A stretch of 64,000 bases of DNA, taken from DASQGA01 sp963722715 (GTDB taxonomy: Bacteria; Actinomycetota; Thermoleophilia; Gaiellales; Gaiellaceae). Below, one piece after another: positions 1 to 7,572 of the stretch. The notes below the pieces were generated by a model. That model was given only the letters and a program-made list of their open reading frames with translations, had not been told where the DNA came from and ran no database searches. Position 1 is the stretch's first letter, and each line of letters starts with the position of its first letter. The translations under genes were made by a program, and so were the position numbers. The DNA lies in NCBI GenBank assembly GCA_963722715.1, contig CAVROA010000008.1, positions 124,001-188,000 on the forward strand, written 5' to 3'.

Positions 1-1
1 C

Positions 2-366
2 ACGTGCTATCGGGTCACCGACCCAGACCGCTCGGTTGCTTTCTACGAAGCTCTTGGCCTCGAAAAACGCCGCGAGCTGCCGATCCGCGAGGAGGCCGTC
101 AATTACTTCCTTGGCGTCCCGGGCAAGAGGGGCCGGAGCTGGAGCTCACCTACAACTTCGACACGCCCGAGGGCGGGTACGACTTGGGCACGGGCTACGG
201 CCACATCGCCCTAACGGTCGACGACCTCGACGACGCGCTCGCCCGGCTGAAGGAGCAGGGCATCGAGCCCGAGCGACCGCCATACACGGTGCGTGAGGGC
301 GGCTCGCGCATTTGCTTTGTGCGCGACCCCGACTCCTACAGGGTTGAGCTGATCGAGGAGCGATAG
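2..366 (+). pseudogene. VOC/glyoxalase family protein, 5'-truncated and frameshifted
   Basis: The gene enters from the left edge. Frame 2 encodes a glyoxalase-like N-terminal part (YRVTDPDRSVAFYEALGL, then NYFLGVPGK), and frame 1 continues it with ELELTYNF, GYGHIALTVDDLDDALARL and the tail FVRDPDSYRVELIEER. The two halves join at about base 127, where adding one base (AAG GAG GGG for AAGAGGGG) restores a continuous protein. The family binds a divalent metal and includes lactoylglutathione lyase; the tail Glu is a typical metal ligand. Either a real pseudogene or a one-base consensus error; the protein class is clear, the exact substrate is not. Confidence 0.75.
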
Positions 367-405
367 GTCCTCTGGAGGCGGATCAACTTTCGGCGTACGC
401 TTCCC

Positions 406-456
406 GACGGCTACAGGGTGGAGATCATCGAGCGGCGGGCTCATTTCCCCGCATAA
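406..456 (+). pseudogene. Decayed VOC-family C-terminal tail (remnant 2)
   Basis: The bases translate as DGYRVEIIERR followed by a few residues and a TAA stop. This closely repeats the DSYRVELIEER ending of the gene just upstream, and no further VOC body precedes it. It looks like the last exon-like scrap of a duplicated or deleted glyoxalase gene. Confidence 0.5.
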
Positions 457-468
457 CGGCAAGACGGA

Positions 469-3400
469 CTAGACGGCCGTCGCCTCGAGAGACCGTAGCA
501 ACGCTCGCACGCGCTCTGCTGAAACGACGTCGTCCTTGCGCTCGAGCAGACCGAGGGCCTCGCTCAGGCGCTCCCGGGCACCGTTGGTCCCGACGAGCGC
601 GATCACCTCGGCGAGGTCCACGAGCGCGTCCGCCTGCCCCGCGAGCGCGTCCGTCCCTTCGAGCAGGTCCACCGCCTCGAGCGCGAGCTCCTCCGCCTCC
701 TCGCCGAGCCCGCGCCGCGCGACCGCCTTCGCCCGACCCGACCGCCAGAGCGCCTGTGAGGTTAGATCGTCCTCGGCCGAGAGCTCCTGCGCGACCCGCG
801 TGAGCTCTTCCGCCTCCGCGTAGCGGCCCTGCGCATACACGGCTTGCGCGAGTTCCCCGGCGACGGTGGAGAGGAAGTACTTCTCGCCCATCTCCGACAG
901 CTCCGCGTAGTCGCGGCGCAGTTCGCGCTCGGCCGCCGCGGCATCCCCGGCCAGCATCTCGACCCTGCACGACTGCTGCGAGGTGGAGGCCGCCACGACG
1001 CTGCGCCCGAGCTCTTCCAGCATGAGGCGGGCACGCGTGTAGAGGTCGCGGGCGGTGCCGAAGTCGCCGTGCATGGCGCGAAGCCCGCTGAGGACGCTCA
1101 TGACGAGTCCCTGCGTCCTTCTGTCTCCGAGCGCCTCTGCGACGATCGACTCGCAGCGCTCGATCGCTTCGGAGACCGGCGTGGGTCCGTAGAGCGCGGA
1201 GAGCGCGTACTGGGAGGCCGCATGCCGGCGCTGCCGCTCGTCCCCGCCGAGCGCCGCGTGTTCCATCGCCGTTTGGGCGGCGGCGGCCGCCTCCCCGTAC
1301 TGGCAGGCTGTGCCGTGCGCCCAGGCCAGCATCCGCAGCGCACGCGCCAGCTCGACGTGGTCCCCGGCCGCTTCGAGGAGCGGGAGACCGCGCGCGGCCT
1401 CGGCGACCATCTGCTCCGTCCAGTCCTCGGGCTCGGCTGCATGGCTGCGTACCCGCACACGGAGCAGCCGAGCGCTTTCCAGGAGAGCGGTGCTCCCCGC
1501 CGTCTCGGCGTGGTTGATCGCCTCGTCGAGGAACGTCTCTGCCGAGTCGAACTCCCCGATCCCCATGAGCGCCTCCGCCAGATCGGGCATGAGCATGAGA
1601 CGTTCGAAGCTCTCGGTGGGGAGGAGAGCCGCGGCGCGACGAAGGAGGTTGGCGGCCGCCGGCATGTCCCCGCGGACGAAGGCCCGGCCGCCGGCCGAGG
1701 AGAGACGCGCCGCGGCCCGGACGCCCAACTCGCGCCCGCGCTCGTCGAGCGGGGCGAGCTCGGACAGGCAGAGGTGCGCCTGCTCCAGGTGGTATCCGAG
1801 GATCTCCTCGTACTCGGCAGCGCGGTCACGACCTTGGTTGACCCGGTCGGCCCATCCGACGAAGCGTTCGTGGAGAACCGCGCGCGACCGCTTGAGGAGG
1901 CCCCTGTAGGCCGCGTCGCGGATCAGGATGTTCCCGAAGCGGTAGCTTCGCTCGAAGGTGACTCCCGTCGGCTCGGGTCTGATGAGGTGCTTTCGCGCGA
2001 GCGTCTCGAGGAGCTCGGGGACATTGTCCCGAACGTCACCGGCGACCAGCTCCTCGACCGCGCCCTGAACGAAGATCTGCCCGGCGACGCTTGCCGCCCC
2101 GATCGCCTCGCGCTCCTCGGGGCTGAGACTTCCCAGGCGGGCGGCGAGCAGCGCCTGGATCGTGGGCGGCATCGAGACGGCCGAGAGGTCGCCCATGGCG
2201 ACCCAGGTCTCGCCCTCGCGGTGAAGCAGACCTTCCTCGATCATCATCTCGAGCAGTTGCTCGACGAAGAGCGGATTCCCTCCGGACGCGGCCACGATCC
2301 GGGCGCGCACGTCCTCCGCGATGTGAGCGCGGCCGAGGACGTGCTCGATCATGCGCCCGACTTCGCTCTCGGAGAGCGGCTCGAGCGAGAGGCCCACGCC
2401 CTGGACGTGCTCGCCCCAGTTCTCCCTGAGCTCCAGGAGCGGCTGCCGGGTGAGGCAGACGACAAGGAGCGGGCCCTCGGCCTCCTCTGCCAGGTACTCG
2501 ACGAACTCCAGGAAGGTCGTTTCTCCCCAGTGGACGTCCTCGAAGGCGAGAACGAGGGGCTGCCGTGCGGCGATCGCCTCCAGCAGCGTGCGGGCGCCCC
2601 AGAACACGTCGCTAACGGCGAACTGGGCGCCGGAGAAGCCGATGGCGGAGGCGACCCGCTCGACGGCGGTTGCTGCATTCGGCCCGGCGAGCTGCTCTAG
2701 CTTGCGCAGGGCCACGTCGGGAGGGTCGTCGTCGGAGATGGCGGCTGCCTTGCCGACGGCCTCTCGGAGGGGCCAGAACGTGATCCCGCGCCCATATGCC
2801 AGGCAGCGCCCGCGGAGCAGGAGCTCCCCGGCGTCGAGCGAGTCCTCGAACTCGCCGACTAGGCGTGACTTTCCGACTCCTGCGTCCCCGAGCACGGTCA
2901 CCAAGCGGCAGCGCTGTTCCGCGTCGGCTCGCGCAAGCTCCTCCCTGAGGATGGCCAGCTCGTGCTCCCTGCCTACGAGTGGGCCAAAGGGAGCCCCGGC
3001 GAGGGCTCCGTCCGAGCGCATCATGCCGAGCAGCCGGTAGGCCGGGACCCGCTCCGCCTTCCCCTTGAGCACGAGCGGCTCGACGGGCTCGGCGTCGATC
3101 GCCTCCCGAACGAGGCGGCCAGTCAGCGGCCCGATCAGGATTTCCATCGGGCCGGCCGCCTGCTCGAGGCGGGCGGCGACGTTGACCGCGTCGCCGACCA
3201 CGAGATGCTGTCCGGCCGTGGGATCGGCGACGACCACCTCGCCCGTGTTGACGCCGATGCGAGTGGTCAGACGAACGCCCCACTCATCCTCCAGGTCGTC
3301 GTTGAGGCGGACGAGGGCAGCGCGCATGCCGTCCGCCGCGGCCACGGCTCGAAACGCGTCGTCTTCGCGCACGACCGGGAGGCCGAAGATCGCCATCACC

Positions 3401-3666
3401 GCGTCTCCGATGTACTTTTCGATGACGCCACCCTCACGCTCGAGGACGGCCCTCATCTCGTCGTAGTAGCGCAGCATCACCGCGCGGAGCGACTCGCTGT
3501 CCAGCGCCTCGCCGAGGCTGGTCGAGTCAGCAAGGTCGGAGAAGACGATGGACACGAACCTGCGCGTCTCCTGCAGGGGCGCGTCCGGGAGCAACTTGGC
3601 CCCGCAGAATCCGCAGTGCCGGAAGCGCTTCGGATTCTCCTCCCCACAGTTGGGGCAGACCAGCAT
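469..3666 (-). CDS. Zinc-ribbon adenylate/guanylate cyclase with AAA-type ATPase and TPR region
   Basis: This 1065-residue protein has four parts. Residues 4-21 form a zinc ribbon (C4, C7, C18, C21). Residues 36-200 are a class III nucleotide cyclase domain with metal-binding Asp44 (FSDLADST) and Asp88 (YIGDAVMAIFG), Lys84 and the GDAVNVAARLE motif, so catalysis is plausible and ATP is the likely substrate. A STAND/AAA ATPase domain follows, with Walker A GDAGVGKSR and a Walker B-like LAFEDVHW. The C-terminal 450 residues are alpha-helical TPR-like repeats. Such cyclase-ATPase-TPR regulators are common in soil actinobacteria; the signal sensed is unknown. It is a single-gene unit facing away from dapB. 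Confidence 0.9.
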   Translation of the reverse strand: MLVCPNCGEENPKRFRHCGFCGAKLLPDAPLQETRRFVSIVFSDLADSTSLGEALDSESLRAVMLRYYDEMRAVLEREGGVIEKYIGDAVMAIFGLPVVREDDAFRAVAAADGMRAALVRLNDDLEDEWGVRLTTRIGVNTGEVVVADPTAGQHLVVGDAVNVAARLEQAAGPMEILIGPLTGRLVREAIDAEPVEPLVLKGKAERVPAYRLLGMMRSDGALAGAPFGPLVGREHELAILREELARADAEQRCRLVTVLGDAGVGKSRLVGEFEDSLDAGELLLRGRCLAYGRGITFWPLREAVGKAAAISDDDPPDVALRKLEQLAGPNAATAVERVASAIGFSGAQFAVSDVFWGARTLLEAIAARQPLVLAFEDVHWGETTFLEFVEYLAEEAEGPLLVVCLTRQPLLELRENWGEHVQGVGLSLEPLSESEVGRMIEHVLGRAHIAEDVRARIVAASGGNPLFVEQLLEMMIEEGLLHREGETWVAMGDLSAVSMPPTIQALLAARLGSLSPEEREAIGAASVAGQIFVQGAVEELVAGDVRDNVPELLETLARKHLIRPEPTGVTFERSYRFGNILIRDAAYRGLLKRSRAVLHERFVGWADRVNQGRDRAAEYEEILGYHLEQAHLCLSELAPLDERGRELGVRAAARLSSAGGRAFVRGDMPAAANLLRRAAALLPTESFERLMLMPDLAEALMGIGEFDSAETFLDEAINHAETAGSTALLESARLLRVRVRSHAAEPEDWTEQMVAEAARGLPLLEAAGDHVELARALRMLAWAHGTACQYGEAAAAAQTAMEHAALGGDERQRRHAASQYALSALYGPTPVSEAIERCESIVAEALGDRRTQGLVMSVLSGLRAMHGDFGTARDLYTRARLMLEELGRSVVAASTSQQSCRVEMLAGDAAAAERELRRDYAELSEMGEKYFLSTVAGELAQAVYAQGRYAEAEELTRVAQELSAEDDLTSQALWRSGRAKAVARRGLGEEAEELALEAVDLLEGTDALAGQADALVDLAEVIALVGTNGARERLSEALGLLERKDDVVSAERVRALLRSLEATAV

Positions 3667-3732
3667 TCACCGAGTGTACGCCGCCCCAGAGGCAGAAAAG
3701 GAAAACGCAAGCGTCGCGCGAAACGCCCGCAT

Positions 3733-3873
3733 ATGGCGAACATCCACGATCCGGAACGCGCCCACCGCGCCATCCTCGTTGCCCTCGCGCACAACCGTGG
3801 TGAGATGGACCCGGAGAAGCTCAGGCGTCTGCTCGCACGCCTCGCCGTTGCAAAGCCGCAGCCGGCTCGGTAG
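3733..3873 (+). CDS. Possible small basic protein, 46 aa
   Basis: The frame begins MANIHDPERAHRAILVALAHNRG and continues DPEKLRRLLARLAVAKP to a TAG stop. It is helical and positively charged and looks protein-like, but there is no good ribosome site close to the ATG and I recognise no family. It could equally be a remnant in this decayed intergenic region. Confidence 0.3.
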   Translation: MANIHDPERAHRAILVALAHNRGEMDPEKLRRLLARLAVAKPQPAR

Positions 3874-3917
3874 CGACCTCGAGCCTGGCTCGTCAGTGAG
3901 CAGGTGTGCGCTGCCTA

Positions 3918-3956
3918 GACGGGTATCGAATCGAGCTCGTTGAGCAGCCGAGTTAA
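3918..3956 (+). pseudogene. Decayed VOC-family C-terminal tail (remnant 3)
   Basis: The codons read DGYRIELVEQPS and then TAA, the typical ending of a glyoxalase/VOC protein (compare DSYRVELIEER at 330-366). No VOC body lies upstream in any frame. Confidence 0.45.
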
Positions 3957-3977
3957 GGCGTCAACTTCCAAGTTCCC

Positions 3978-4019
3978 AACGGCTAGCGGATCGAGCTGAT
4001 CGACGGAGCGGACGGTTAG
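3978..4019 (+). pseudogene. Decayed VOC-family C-terminal tail (remnant 4)
   Basis: The codons read NG-stop-RIELIDGADG-stop. The internal TAG lies exactly where the family has Tyr (TAC to TAG, one base), giving NGYRIELID. The preceding bases GTCAACTTCC also resemble ATCAACTTTC before remnant 2, so these copies may share ancestry beyond the tail. Confidence 0.45.
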
Positions 4020-4136
4020 CGAGTTCTGGTCGCGCGCGTCGGACCCGTTCGGGACGGGCCCGCTTCTCGGCTGATGCCGCACGTGGGCGATGATGTGCGC
4101 TCATCCCCCGAAGGATAGGAAGTGAGCTGAACGACC

Positions 4137-4952
4137 ATGGCGCCGACTCGGAAATTGTCGTTGTGTATCGCTGGTGCCACCGGCTGGACGGGGCGTGCAC
4201 TGGTGGGGGCTGTGCTCGACGCGCCCGACCTTGCGCTCGTTTCCGCCGTCAGCCGGTCGGCCGCGGGCCAGGATCTCGGGGAGGCTCTCGGTGAGGCTGC
4301 GCTGGGAGTTCCAGTGCACGGGACCGTGCAGGAGGCGCTCGACGGCGTCGACGTCCTCATCGACTACACGTCCGCGACGGCGGTCAAGGCGAACACGCTC
4401 GCGGCAATCGCCGCGGGGGTGGCGGTGGTTGTCGGCAGCTCGGGTCTGACGGCTGCGGATTTCGCCGAGATCGACTCGGCAGCTCGCCAGCGCTCGGTCG
4501 GGGTAGTGGCGTCAGGAAACTTCTCTCTGACCGCCGCGATGTGTCAGGCGGCGGCGCTCCTTGCGGCTCGTCACCTGCCTCAGTGGGAGGTCATTGACTA
4601 CGCGAGCGCCGCCAAGGAGGACGTACCGAGCGGGACGGCACGCGAGCTGGCGGAGCGCCTCGGCGAGATTCGCCGCCCCGAAGTAGGGCGCCCAATCGAG
4701 GATCTCGTCGGGCCTCGGGAGGCACGCGGAGCCACCGTCGGCGGCACCCAGGTGCATTCGGTCCGTCTCCCGGGCTTTGTCGTGTCCACCGAGGTCGTTT
4801 TTGGCCTACCCGACGAGCGCCTGACGATCCGCCATGACGCGGGGGGAACGGCCGAGCCGTATGTCCAGGGCACGCTGCTCGCGGTGCGCAAGGTGCCGGA
4901 GCTGGTCGGGCTCACGCGAGGTCTCGACACACTTCTGCTGCAGACGCAATAA
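4137..4952 (+). CDS. DapB-like dihydrodipicolinate reductase, atypical active site
   Basis: The 271-residue protein has an N-terminal Rossmann nucleotide site (IAGATGWTGRAL, residues 11-22), the DYTSATAVK segment and the KxDxPSGTA motif (K160, residues 160-168) of 4-hydroxy-tetrahydrodipicolinate reductase, which uses NAD(P)H in lysine biosynthesis. However, the two His residues that normally precede the motif (H159/H160 in the E. coli enzyme, H159 being the proposed acid) are Ala156 and Ser157 here. It stands alone, not beside other lysine genes. It may therefore be a paralogue with another imine substrate rather than the housekeeping DapB. Confidence 0.75.
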   Translation: MAPTRKLSLCIAGATGWTGRALVGAVLDAPDLALVSAVSRSAAGQDLGEALGEAALGVPVHGTVQEALDGVDVLIDYTSATAVKANTLAAIAAGVAVVVGSSGLTAADFAEIDSAARQRSVGVVASGNFSLTAAMCQAAALLAARHLPQWEVIDYASAAKEDVPSGTARELAERLGEIRRPEVGRPIEDLVGPREARGATVGGTQVHSVRLPGFVVSTEVVFGLPDERLTIRHDAGGTAEPYVQGTLLAVRKVPELVGLTRGLDTLLLQTQ

Positions 4953-4957
4953 CGGAT

Positions 4958-5335
4958 CTAGTTGAGTGAGTTTGCTGCGAAGGCGACTGCGAAGAGAATC
5001 GCGGCGGCAAGGCCGGCAGGCCCGGCGAGCAGGACCATCCGGCCGCGTCTTCGGTCGGCCAGTGCGGCGAGCGCGGAGACGGCGAGGCACGCCAGGATCG
5101 CGCCTACGGTCAGGGCGTGAGCGTCGTACGCCTCCCAGCGGCTGATCCCGCCACGGCGGTAGCTGTCCTCGCTGGCTGCGTAGTAGGTGAGATACCCCGC
5201 GGCGGCGGCGAACAGGATCGTCTGCCCCAGGAGGGTGGGAGAGCGGGTTCGGGCGTGGGCGCGTCCGAGCACGGGGGCACGCACGACCGTCCAGAGCGAA
5301 TCGACGAGCAGGGCGATCGTGAGCAGGAAGCCCAT
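4958..5335 (-). CDS. Small membrane protein, unknown function
   Basis: The 125-residue frame starting MGFLLTIALLVDSLWTVV has about four hydrophobic segments (near residues 2-18, 35-52, 68-88 and 100-122) with basic loops. The open frame extends further upstream, but that extension lies opposite a convincing plus-strand gene and has an unlikely composition, so I chose the ATG at 5335. It converges on the dapB-like gene with five bases between the stop codons. I recognise no family. Confidence 0.6.
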   Translation of the reverse strand: MGFLLTIALLVDSLWTVVRAPVLGRAHARTRSPTLLGQTILFAAAAGYLTYYAASEDSYRRGGISRWEAYDAHALTVGAILACLAVSALAALADRRRGRMVLLAGPAGLAAAILFAVAFAANSLN

Positions 5336-5450
5336 TGCGGAGACGGTAACCCGGTCGAACGGATCGCACTGCCTCTTTCGTGACTCTTCAGCGCGTGCCT
5401 CGACCCAGGGCGTGACACACTCGCGCGCCTTTCCTGCATACGTTGACCGC

Positions 5451-5732
5451 ATGACGGCGAAGGCGGCAACGGCCTGGGGCAAGGCGGCGGTGGTCGAGCA
5501 GCTCACGCTTCCGCAGCGTGCGGGTGGGAAGCGGTTCTCGTCCCTGGTCGAGCTTCTGGAAAACGACAAGGGTGAGAAGCTCGTGCGCTTCGCATACTCC
5601 ACGGATGGGCGAGCGAGGCGAGGGCCGGTCACGCTTCGCGCTGCGGACCTCGACCGGCTGCGACAGGAGCTCGCCGGATCACCCGGGCTCGCAGCGGCAT
5701 TGCGGATGGAGGTGGTGCCCGAGACAGCCTGA
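5451..5732 (+). CDS. Conserved-looking hypothetical protein, 93 aa
   Basis: The protein begins MTAKAATAWGKAAVVEQLTLP and contains a strand-rich middle (SLVELLENDKGEKLVRFAYST) and a helix (TLRAADLDRLRQELA). It is soluble and has no Cys. Start chosen at the ATG because upstream sequence lies over the divergent membrane gene. It converges with purQ. I do not recognise a family. Confidence 0.6.
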   Translation: MTAKAATAWGKAAVVEQLTLPQRAGGKRFSSLVELLENDKGEKLVRFAYSTDGRARRGPVTLRAADLDRLRQELAGSPGLAAALRMEVVPETA

Positions 5733-5766
5733 TTTACCAGGCCCTCGACGGTGCGAAGTCCTGCTG

Positions 5767-6474
5767 TTAGGAAACGGTGGCGAGCGAGCCCTCGCGGGCG
5801 GCGTCCACGAGCCCGGCGAGGATCAGCGCGCCGTCGCCTGAGCCGAGCAGCGGATCGACCGCGTGCTCGGGGTGGGGCATGAGCCCCATGACGTTCCCGG
5901 TGCTGTTGCAGACTCCGGCCACGTCCGCCGCGGAACCGTTCGGGTTCGCGCCCTCGACGTAGCGGAGGACGATCTGGCCCTCGCGCTCGAGCTCTGCGAG
6001 GAGCGCCTCCGGGGCGAAGAAGCAGCCCTCACCGTGCTTGACCGGGATCACGAGCCGGTCTCCCACCCCACAGCGTGCGAGCGACGGGATGTCGCTGCGC
6101 TCTACCTGCACCTCGACGTCCTCGCAGACGAAGGAAAGGCTCTCGTTGGCGCGGAGAGCGCCCGGCAACAGCCCCGCCTCGCAGAGGATCTGGAAGCCGT
6201 TGCAGATCCCGAGCACCGGGCCCCCGGCTGCCGCGAACTCGGCCACCGCGCGCATTGCGGGCGCGAAGCGGGCGATGGCGCCGCACCGGAGGTAGTCGCC
6301 GTACGAGAACCCGCCCGGTAGGACGACCGCCCCAACCTCGGGGAGCTCCGGCTCGGCGTGCCAGACCATGACGGGTTCGGCGCCGAGCGCTGTGAGCGCC
6401 CACGCCGCATCGCGGTCGTCGTTCGACCCCGGAAAGACGAGGACGCCGACGCGGGGCTTGCTCAGATCAGCCAT
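5767..6474 (-). CDS. purQ: Phosphoribosylformylglycinamidine synthase subunit PurQ
   Basis: PurQ supplies ammonia from glutamine to PurL in the fourth step of purine synthesis. The 235-residue class I glutaminase shows the start VGVLVFPGSNDDRDA, the oxyanion segment PGGFSYGDYLR, the nucleophile Cys in GICNGFQ and the His-x-Glu pair in LMPHPEHA. It is the last gene of the purB-purC-purS-purQ operon and its start overlaps purS by eight bases. The partner purL is not downstream, where a convergent gene lies, so it must be elsewhere. Confidence 0.96.
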   Translation of the reverse strand: MADLSKPRVGVLVFPGSNDDRDAAWALTALGAEPVMVWHAEPELPEVGAVVLPGGFSYGDYLRCGAIARFAPAMRAVAEFAAAGGPVLGICNGFQILCEAGLLPGALRANESLSFVCEDVEVQVERSDIPSLARCGVGDRLVIPVKHGEGCFFAPEALLAELEREGQIVLRYVEGANPNGSAADVAGVCNSTGNVMGLMPHPEHAVDPLLGSGDGALILAGLVDAAREGSLATVS

Positions 6475-6712
6475 CCCGGTCCAACTCGATCTCGTAGCTC
6501 TCGATCAGCGGGTTCGCGAGCAGGCTTTCGCACATGCGCTCGACTTGCGCGCGGGCGTCCGCCGACGTGGCTGCTTCTACCTCGACGTCGATCAGGCGGC
6601 CGACTCGAGCCTCGCCGACGGGGAAGCCGAGGTGGCGGAGCGAGCTCTCCACGGCCTGGCCCTGCGGATCGCGGATCCCCGCCTTCGGACGCACGAGGAC
6701 GGTCGCCTTCAC
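6467..6712 (-). CDS. purS: Phosphoribosylformylglycinamidine synthase subunit PurS
   Basis: PurS is the small structural subunit that bridges PurQ and PurL in the three-subunit FGAM synthase of Gram-positive bacteria. The 81-residue sequence has the family pattern VLVRPKAGIRDPQGQAVESSL and the closing IESYEIEL strand. It overlaps purC by four bases and purQ by eight, indicating translational coupling. Confidence 0.95.
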   Translation of the reverse strand: MKATVLVRPKAGIRDPQGQAVESSLRHLGFPVGEARVGRLIDVEVEAATSADARAQVERMCESLLANPLIESYEIELDRDG

Positions 6713-7572
6713 GTGAGCACCACGTTCGGATCCGACGAGTACTCCTCGAATGGGAGCCCGGTCAGGCGTTCGAAGGCTTCCAGGTAGCGGGCGCGCGTCC
6801 CCTCGACCACCTCATCCGGGAGCTCCGGCCCGGGATCCTGCTTGTCCCAGCCGAGCGTCTCGCAGTAGTCGCGGACGTACTGCTTGTCGAACGACGCCTG
6901 CGGCCGGCCCGGCTCGTACTCGTCCGCGGGCCAAAAACGTGACGAGTCCGGAGTCATGAGCTCGTCCGCGAGGACAAGAGTCGAGTCCCCGTCGAGCCCG
7001 AGCTCGAGCTTCGTGTCGGCCAGGATGATGCCCCGCTCGAGCGCATAGGCGGCGCCGTGCCGGTAGAGCTCGAGCGAGACGCGCTCGAGCTCCGCGAAGA
7101 GCTCGGCTCCGACGAGCTCGGTGGCCTGCTCGCGGTCGATGTTCTCGTCATGCCCCGTCTGGGCCTTCGTCGAAGGAGTGAAAATGGGCTCCGGGAGCCG
7201 ATCGGACTCTCGTAGGCCCTCCGGGAGGTCATGCCCGCACACCGAGCCCGTGGCCTGGTAGTCCTTCCACCCGGAACCGGCCAGGTAGCCGCGGACGACA
7301 CACTCGAGCGGGAGCATCTCGAGCTTCCTCGCCTCGGTCGACCGCCCATCGGGCCGAAGCGACTGCAGGTGGTTCGGGACGATGTGGCTCGTCCTGGCGA
7401 ACCAGAAGCCGGAGAGTCCCGTGAGAACGCGGCCCTTGTCCGGGATCTCGGTCGGCAGCACGACGTCGAAAGTCGAGATGCGGTCGCTCGCGACCAGGAG
7501 CAGCCGGTCGGCGTCGAGCTCGAAGATCTCGCGCACCTTCCCGCTCGCGAGGTGGACGGCGGCGTCAGGCAT
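6709..7572 (-). CDS. purC: SAICAR synthetase PurC
   Basis: PurC joins aspartate to CAIR with ATP in purine synthesis. The 287-residue protein begins MPDAAVHLASGKVREIFEL and shows the conserved SDRISTFDVVLPTEIPDKG, ECVVRGYLAGSGWKDY and DTKLELG segments. I used the ATG at 7572, which overlaps the purB stop by eight bases, because conserved sequence starts there; the upstream open frame is low-complexity Ser/Arg and belongs to purB's other strand frame. Confidence 0.95.
   Translation of the reverse strand: MPDAAVHLASGKVREIFELDADRLLLVASDRISTFDVVLPTEIPDKGRVLTGLSGFWFARTSHIVPNHLQSLRPDGRSTEARKLEMLPLECVVRGYLAGSGWKDYQATGSVCGHDLPEGLRESDRLPEPIFTPSTKAQTGHDENIDREQATELVGAELFAELERVSLELYRHGAAYALERGIILADTKLELGLDGDSTLVLADELMTPDSSRFWPADEYEPGRPQASFDKQYVRDYCETLGWDKQDPGPELPDEVVEGTRARYLEAFERLTGLPFEEYSSDPNVVLT

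Larger units (their letters stand above)
3667..4136. other. Intergenic region with a possible small gene and two VOC-tail remnants
   Basis: This 470-base gap separates the start of the cyclase gene from the dapB-like gene. It holds a 46-codon open frame and two short stretches resembling glyoxalase C-termini (listed separately). The last 40 bases carry a GAAGGATAGGAAG purine-rich stretch about 20 bases before the dapB-like ATG. I see no further gene or convincing promoter in it. Confidence 0.6.

Noticed and set aside
844..2700. 618-codon plus-strand open frame opposite the cyclase gene
   Set aside because: Shadow frame rich in Arg and Glu; the minus-strand gene has intact cyclase, Walker and TPR patterns.
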